From: an uncultured Ruminococcus sp.
GTDB taxonomy: Bacteria; Bacillota; Clostridia; Oscillospirales; Ruminococcaceae
Reading direction: 5' to 3'
DNA: 8,617 bases
Assembly (NCBI GenBank): GCA_947175005.1
Contig: CAMWLD010000079.1
Span: 1 to 8,617, forward strand
In this document: positions 5,169-8,617 of the stretch, piece after piece
Layout of the letters: every line of letters starts with the position of its first letter
How positions within the stretch are numbered: position 1 is the first letter of the stretch
Notes under the pieces: generated by a model
Database searches by the model: none
The model's input: only the letters and a program-made list of their open reading frames with translations
What the model was told of the DNA's origin: nothing
Program-made: the position numbers and the translations under genes

Positions 5169-7580
5169 ATGAACGCATTATCTCACAGGCTTGAAATAAA
5201 CGCCGAAACCAAAGGACTTTCATTCGAGGGAATGGGTATTATCAGCGCAAACGGCTCATCAAGGCTGCTGCCCGATTATAAGCGCCTCCACCCCGATAAA
5301 TACTGGGATATCCTCCGTCTGCTTTTTGATAAGGACAGAGGACTGGGGCTTGCCCTCCTTAAAATCGAAATGGGCAGCGATGTCAACTCCTCTTCGGGCA
5401 CGGAAGCAAACATTATGCGCACCCCCGATGAAGCTCCCGATATTACCCGCTGCGTCGGCATGGAAATAGCAGCGGACGCTAAGACCATTAACCCCGACCT
5501 TATCCTTGATATGCTTTGGTGGAGCACCCCAAAATGGACGGACGAGGCATATGACCCCTATGCCGCCCGCTATGAATGGTATAAAGCCCATCTTACGCAG
5601 GCTTATGAACGCTACAGACTGAAATTCGACCTTATCAGCGGCAACCGCAACGAGCGTGCAGTTGAGAGTGAATGGCTCAAATACCTTAAATCACAGCTTT
5701 TATCCGATAAGTGCACCCCCTATGATTTTTCACAAATCAAAATAGTTGCAGCGGACGAGTGCGGCACATGGAATATAGCCGATGTCATGACCGCCGACGA
5801 GGGCGTAAGAAATGCCGTGGACATTATCGGCAGTCATTACACCTCCGACAGCTCCGACAATGCAAGAGCGCTGCTTAAAGATCACGGCAAACGCCTCTGG
5901 TTTTCCGAGGGCAGTCCGCCCATGAGCTACTGCGAGGGCGTGAAGCGGTTTGACGGCTCGGGACTAAGCGGCATAAACGGTCTGCTGGATGTTGCCAACC
6001 GAATTATAACCATGTACGCCCGCGGCAGAATGACCATGTACGAATTTCAGCCTGCCGTAAGCGCCTATTACGACGGCGTGTGCTACTGCCATAAGGAGCT
6101 TATCAATGCAAGCACGCCAAACAGCGGCTATTACCGTGTAAACGGCGGCTATTATATGGCGCTGCATTTTACGAGATTTATCAAAAAAGGCTGGCATTTT
6201 ATCGACAGCGGCTGCTTTGCCGACGGTACAAACGGCGGCGACGGACACTGCATTGTGAACGGCACTTATAACTGCCTGTCCGCAGCAAATTTTGAGTCGG
6301 GAGATTATTCTGCCGTCCTCACAAATACGACTAAAGAAAATATTACTTATAACATTTCCGTAGGCGGTCTGCAAAGGGCTTCGGGGAATGTTTACGTCTG
6401 GGAAACCGACAAAAACGGATTTTTGAAAAAGACCCGTGAAATCATTCCCATAAATTCGGGCGATAGCTTTACTTATGACATCACCTTGTCACCCGACAGC
6501 CTTGTGACAATAACTACTCTCGACCTGCCCGAATTTTCGGAAAAATTCCCCGACCCGTCCGAAAACACGGTTTTCCCCCTGCCCTATAAGGAAAACTTTG
6601 ACTATCCGGAAAATTTCCTTGAATCACGAGGCGGCAAGCCCCTATATACCACCGACCAAGGAGGCGCATTTGAGGTTGCCGACGCAGGTCAGTACGTGCT
6701 TATGCAAATGATAACAGAGGACCTCCGTGCAAGCGAGTGGGGCTATACCCCCGACCCCGTGACCTGTTTCGGGGACAGCCGCTGGTGGAATTACACACTC
6801 ACCGCAGGGGTATGCTTTGAAAAAACAAGCAACCCCCAAAATAACTTTGTCGGCATAGGCGTCCGCCACAGCCTCCCCTGCGAGGGCGAATGGGGAGCGG
6901 CTCTGAAGCTTTATGAAAACGGTAAATGGGAAATGCGCATTAACAAAAAGCTCATTGCCCACGGCATGATAAAAGGCGTTCGCCCATACAGCTTTCACCC
7001 ATACGAGGAACACACTCTCACCCTTACCGCCTCGGGAAATATCATCACCTGCCGCTACCGCCAAACCCTGTTATGTGAAATTATTTGCAGCGAATTGCCT
7101 TTGGCAGTTCCCCTGCCTCCCTCGGGCGGCGGCGCACTCTACAGCAGCTTTAACAAAAATTATTTCACATTCTTTAAAGTCACCCCCGAGGAAACTCCCT
7201 ACATTAATTTCATCAATAACACCGACTATGCCGTTTCCTATTCGGGGGACTGGAAGCATGAAATAATGGGCAGCTTTAAAAATTACCTGCGCACCTATTC
7301 CAAAGGGACTCCCGGCTGCACAGCGGATATTTCCTTTTGCGGCAGCGGCATTGCAGGCAATGGTATTGCAGGCAATGGCATTGCCATTGTTGCCCAAACA
7401 GAGGGATTTGCTGCCGAAATTTCCATTGATGACGGGACTCCCGAAACAATTTCCCGAGGCAGCGCAGATTACAGGGAATGCGTTTATTACAAAACGGGGC
7501 TTGCTTCGGGCAGCCATATCCTGCATATAAATATCACCGACGGCAGCCTTGACCTTGACGGCGTTCTTATAGAACCATAA
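5169..7580 (+). CDS. Glycoside hydrolase family 59 (galactocerebrosidase-like beta-galactosidase), apparently cytoplasmic
   Basis: An 803-residue protein aligning by eye along its length with galactosylceramidase (GH59). The TIM barrel (about 18-345) starts with FEGMGIISANGSSRLLPDY and KIEMGSDVNSSSGTEAN. The predicted acid/base is Glu162 in GNRNERA (family WNER) and the nucleophile Glu247 in LWFSEGS (family LWSSED). A beta-sandwich (about 346-455) ends VTITTLDL. A concanavalin-like lectin domain (about 470-672) has PYKENFDYPENF, FGDSRWWNYTL and HTLTLTASG. An extra domain (about 675-803; YAVSYSGDW to LDLDGVLIEP) looks like a galactose-binding beta-sandwich module and is absent from animal GALC. 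The start is ATG 5169 with AGGGGGT six nt upstream; a TTG ten codons earlier overlaps this site and is rejected. There is no signal peptide or membrane anchor, so it should act inside the cell on imported galactosides; the true substrate is unknown. Lies 69 nt after the RING gene and 20 nt before the thioesterase. Confidence 0.9.
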   Translation: MNALSHRLEINAETKGLSFEGMGIISANGSSRLLPDYKRLHPDKYWDILRLLFDKDRGLGLALLKIEMGSDVNSSSGTEANIMRTPDEAPDITRCVGMEIAADAKTINPDLILDMLWWSTPKWTDEAYDPYAARYEWYKAHLTQAYERYRLKFDLISGNRNERAVESEWLKYLKSQLLSDKCTPYDFSQIKIVAADECGTWNIADVMTADEGVRNAVDIIGSHYTSDSSDNARALLKDHGKRLWFSEGSPPMSYCEGVKRFDGSGLSGINGLLDVANRIITMYARGRMTMYEFQPAVSAYYDGVCYCHKELINASTPNSGYYRVNGGYYMALHFTRFIKKGWHFIDSGCFADGTNGGDGHCIVNGTYNCLSAANFESGDYSAVLTNTTKENITYNISVGGLQRASGNVYVWETDKNGFLKKTREIIPINSGDSFTYDITLSPDSLVTITTLDLPEFSEKFPDPSENTVFPLPYKENFDYPENFLESRGGKPLYTTDQGGAFEVADAGQYVLMQMITEDLRASEWGYTPDPVTCFGDSRWWNYTLTAGVCFEKTSNPQNNFVGIGVRHSLPCEGEWGAALKLYENGKWEMRINKKLIAHGMIKGVRPYSFHPYEEHTLTLTASGNIITCRYRQTLLCEIICSELPLAVPLPPSGGGALYSSFNKNYFTFFKVTPEETPYINFINNTDYAVSYSGDWKHEIMGSFKNYLRTYSKGTPGCTADISFCGSGIAGNGIAGNGIAIVAQTEGFAAEISIDDGTPETISRGSADYRECVYYKTGLASGSHILHINITDGSLDLDGVLIEP
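7347..7385 (+). repeat. 15-bp in-frame tandem repeat inside the GH59 gene
   Basis: The unit GGCATTGCAGGCAAT (7347-7361) is repeated as GGTATTGCAGGCAAT (7362-7376), one difference in 15, followed by a partial third copy GGCATTGCC. It encodes GIAGN-GIAGN-GIAIV at residues 727-741, in the middle of the C-terminal domain. The unit length keeps the frame, so gain or loss of a copy would change loop length without breaking the protein. Confidence 0.9.
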
Positions 7581-7600
7581 AAATGAAAGGAAGATAAAAA

Positions 7601-7993
7601 ATGAAACCAATCGAAGAAATACGGGCAGAATTTGCCAAAGACCGCTATGCCACCGAAAACGGCGCAGTTATAGACGAGGTGGGGGAGGGCTATGCAAAAT
7701 GCTCTATTACCCTTGAAAGCCGCCATAAAAACGCCATGGGCGGAGTTATGGGGGGCGTGTACTTCACTCTTGCGGACTTTGCCTTTGCCGTGGCAGCCAA
7801 TCACGAGAAAATGAGCGTTGTCTCCATAAGCACCAATATCTCATTCCTTAGCGCCTGCAAGGGCGACAAGGTAACAGCCGAGGCAAAAATGGTAAAGGAC
7901 GGCAGAACAACCTGCTACTATACCGTTGACGTTACCGACAACACCGGCAGACTTGTGGCGGCAGTTACCGTTACAGGCTGCAAGGTCGGCTAA
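7601..7993 (+). CDS. PaaI-type hotdog-fold thioesterase
   Basis: A 130-residue single hotdog domain, the normal length for PaaI/YbgC-like acyl-CoA thioesterases, which hydrolyse acyl- or aryl-CoA to the free acid and CoA in the cytoplasm, usually as tetramers. The central helix carries the family signature: HKNAMGGVMGGVYFTLADFAFAVAAN (residues 42-67, written here only as a family marker), with the probable catalytic Asp59. The His of the usual HGG motif is Met50 here (MGG). The C-terminal half alternates strands as expected (VVSISTNISFL, KVTAEAKMVKDGRTTCYYTVDV, LVAAVTVTGCKVG). The start follows AAGGAAG by 7 nt and lies 20 nt after the GH59 stop, so the pair is very likely co-transcribed. The substrate cannot be read from sequence; the link with the glycosidase is only positional. 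A terminator follows 25 nt after the stop codon. Confidence 0.88.
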   Translation: MKPIEEIRAEFAKDRYATENGAVIDEVGEGYAKCSITLESRHKNAMGGVMGGVYFTLADFAFAVAANHEKMSVVSISTNISFLSACKGDKVTAEAKMVKDGRTTCYYTVDVTDNTGRLVAAVTVTGCKVG

Positions 7994-8010
7994 ACTCACA
8001 TTTTCCGAAT

Positions 8011-8056
8011 AAAAAAATTCCCGGACATATCTTAAAAGGTATGCCCGGGATATTTT
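8011..8056. terminator. Bidirectional terminator between convergent genes
   Basis: The arms TCCCGG-A-CATATCT (8019-8032) and AGGTATG-C-CCGGGA (8037-8050) pair around a TAAA loop with one A/C mismatch and one wobble. On the plus strand the stem is followed by TATTTTTT (8051-8056). On the minus strand it is followed by a run of seven T (complement of 8017-8011). It can therefore end both the thioesterase transcript and the convergent transporter transcript. Confidence 0.9.
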
Positions 8057-8089
8057 TTATATAAAGGTCGCTTTATAACTTTTCTGTCC

Positions 8090-8617
8090 TTAAAGCCCGA
8101 TCACAGAAAGCGCATCCGGAATGAACACTATAATAAACTGTGAAACCAGCACAACAGCTATCAGCGCAATGGGATAAGCCGCCGCATAAGCCGAAGCCAC
8201 ATCATCGGTCTTTGCCACATGGATAAGCGTGCCCAGTGCCGGAGTGGAGGTCATACCGCCTGTAATTCCCCCAAGGTTGTTGAACAGGGGCAGCTTGATA
8301 ACATACCTTGCCAGAATAAAACCGCCGATCATAGGAATAGTCGTCATCAGCGCACCGTAGAAGAAATAGCTTACCTCAAAGTACTGCACAAAGCTTGCGC
8401 CGCCGGGGATACCTGCGCCGATAAGGAACGCCATAAGCCCGAATTCACGGAATATCTCCAGCATTCTTTTTTCGGGCTTCATGCTAAGCGCACCGAAGTG
8501 CCCGAAGTGAGCAGTAACCAGTGCAGACAGCAGACAGCCGCCCGTAGTTCCCAGCGAAAAGCTTGACGAACCCATGGGTATCTTGATTCCGCCCACAAAA
8601 ACACCTACGACTACTGC
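8090..8617 (-). CDS. AspT/YidE-type (Asp-Al_Ex family) membrane transporter, C-terminal part
   Basis: The frame is open from the right edge (base 8617) to the stop at 8090-8092, giving 175 residues of the C-terminal end; the N-terminus lies outside. It is very hydrophobic, with about five membrane segments. Family landmarks: VGVFVGGIKIPMG then FSLGTTGGCLLSALVTAHFG; EFGLMAFLIGAGIPGGASFV; and NLGGITGGMTSTPALGTL followed by ASAYAAAYPIALIAVVL. The STPAL and YAxAYP motifs match the second copy of the duplicated permease unit in aspartate:alanine exchanger relatives, AspT, YidE and YbjL. I saw no regulatory domain after the last membrane helix. The substrate is unknown; aspartate/alanine or dicarboxylates are guesses from relatives. 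The GTG at 8596 is internal to the frame, not a start. Convergent with the thioesterase gene, sharing its terminator. Confidence 0.85.
   Translation of the reverse strand, partial: AVVVGVFVGGIKIPMGSSSFSLGTTGGCLLSALVTAHFGHFGALSMKPEKRMLEIFREFGLMAFLIGAGIPGGASFVQYFEVSYFFYGALMTTIPMIGGFILARYVIKLPLFNNLGGITGGMTSTPALGTLIHVAKTDDVASAYAAAYPIALIAVVLVSQFIIVFIPDALSVIGL

Noticed and set aside
7071..7610. 179-codon minus-strand frame antisense to the GH59 gene
   Set aside because: Shadow of the GH59 frame with alanine/cysteine-rich low-quality sequence; no ribosome site or domain. The same holds for the antisense frames at 6642-7064, 5964-6374 and 4065-4448.

Overview
The window reads as chromosomal DNA of an anaerobic Gram-positive Firmicute, most likely a gut or rumen Clostridia member (Ruminococcus/Oscillospiraceae-like). 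The grounds are strong purine-rich Shine-Dalgarno sites, sigma-A type promoters, a T-box leader, thiazole synthesis through the oxygen-sensitive radical-SAM enzyme ThiH, and a RING-finger/zinc-ribbon membrane protein of a type I associate with Clostridia. The genus is inferred; there is no rRNA or other phylogenetic marker. I see no insertion sequence, integrase, CRISPR array, tRNA or phage gene.

Layout. (1) Bases 1-2121, minus strand: thiS, thiG, thiH (thiH runs off the left edge), transcribed from a consensus promoter at 2093-2121. Together they make the thiazole half of thiamine: ThiS carries sulfur, ThiH makes dehydroglycine from tyrosine, and ThiG condenses both with deoxyxylulose phosphate. 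ThiF, needed to charge ThiS, is not in the window. (2) Bases 2249-3881, plus strand and divergent from thi: promoter, a complete T-box leader with an apparent Ile (AUC) specifier, a leader terminator, ilvA (threonine deaminase with one ACT domain), and a strong terminator. (3) Bases 3965-8056, plus strand: a promoter overlapped by a perfect palindrome, then a RING/zinc-ribbon membrane protein, a GH59 (galactocerebrosidase-family) glycosidase with no signal peptide, and a PaaI-like hotdog thioesterase, ending at a hairpin with T-runs on both sides. No terminator is visible inside this stretch, so the three genes may be one operon. (4) Bases 8090-8617, minus strand: the C-terminal end of an AspT/YidE-type (Asp-Al_Ex) membrane transporter, convergent with (3).

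The most interesting points are: a heptanucleotide repeat (consensus GARGCAA) in three separate spacers, always in the same orientation relative to transcription; a thiS leader without TPP-riboswitch landmarks; an apparently cytoplasmic GH59 enzyme with an extra C-terminal domain and a 15-bp in-frame tandem duplication; and two strong palindromes, one over the -35 box of the RING gene and one between thiG and thiH.
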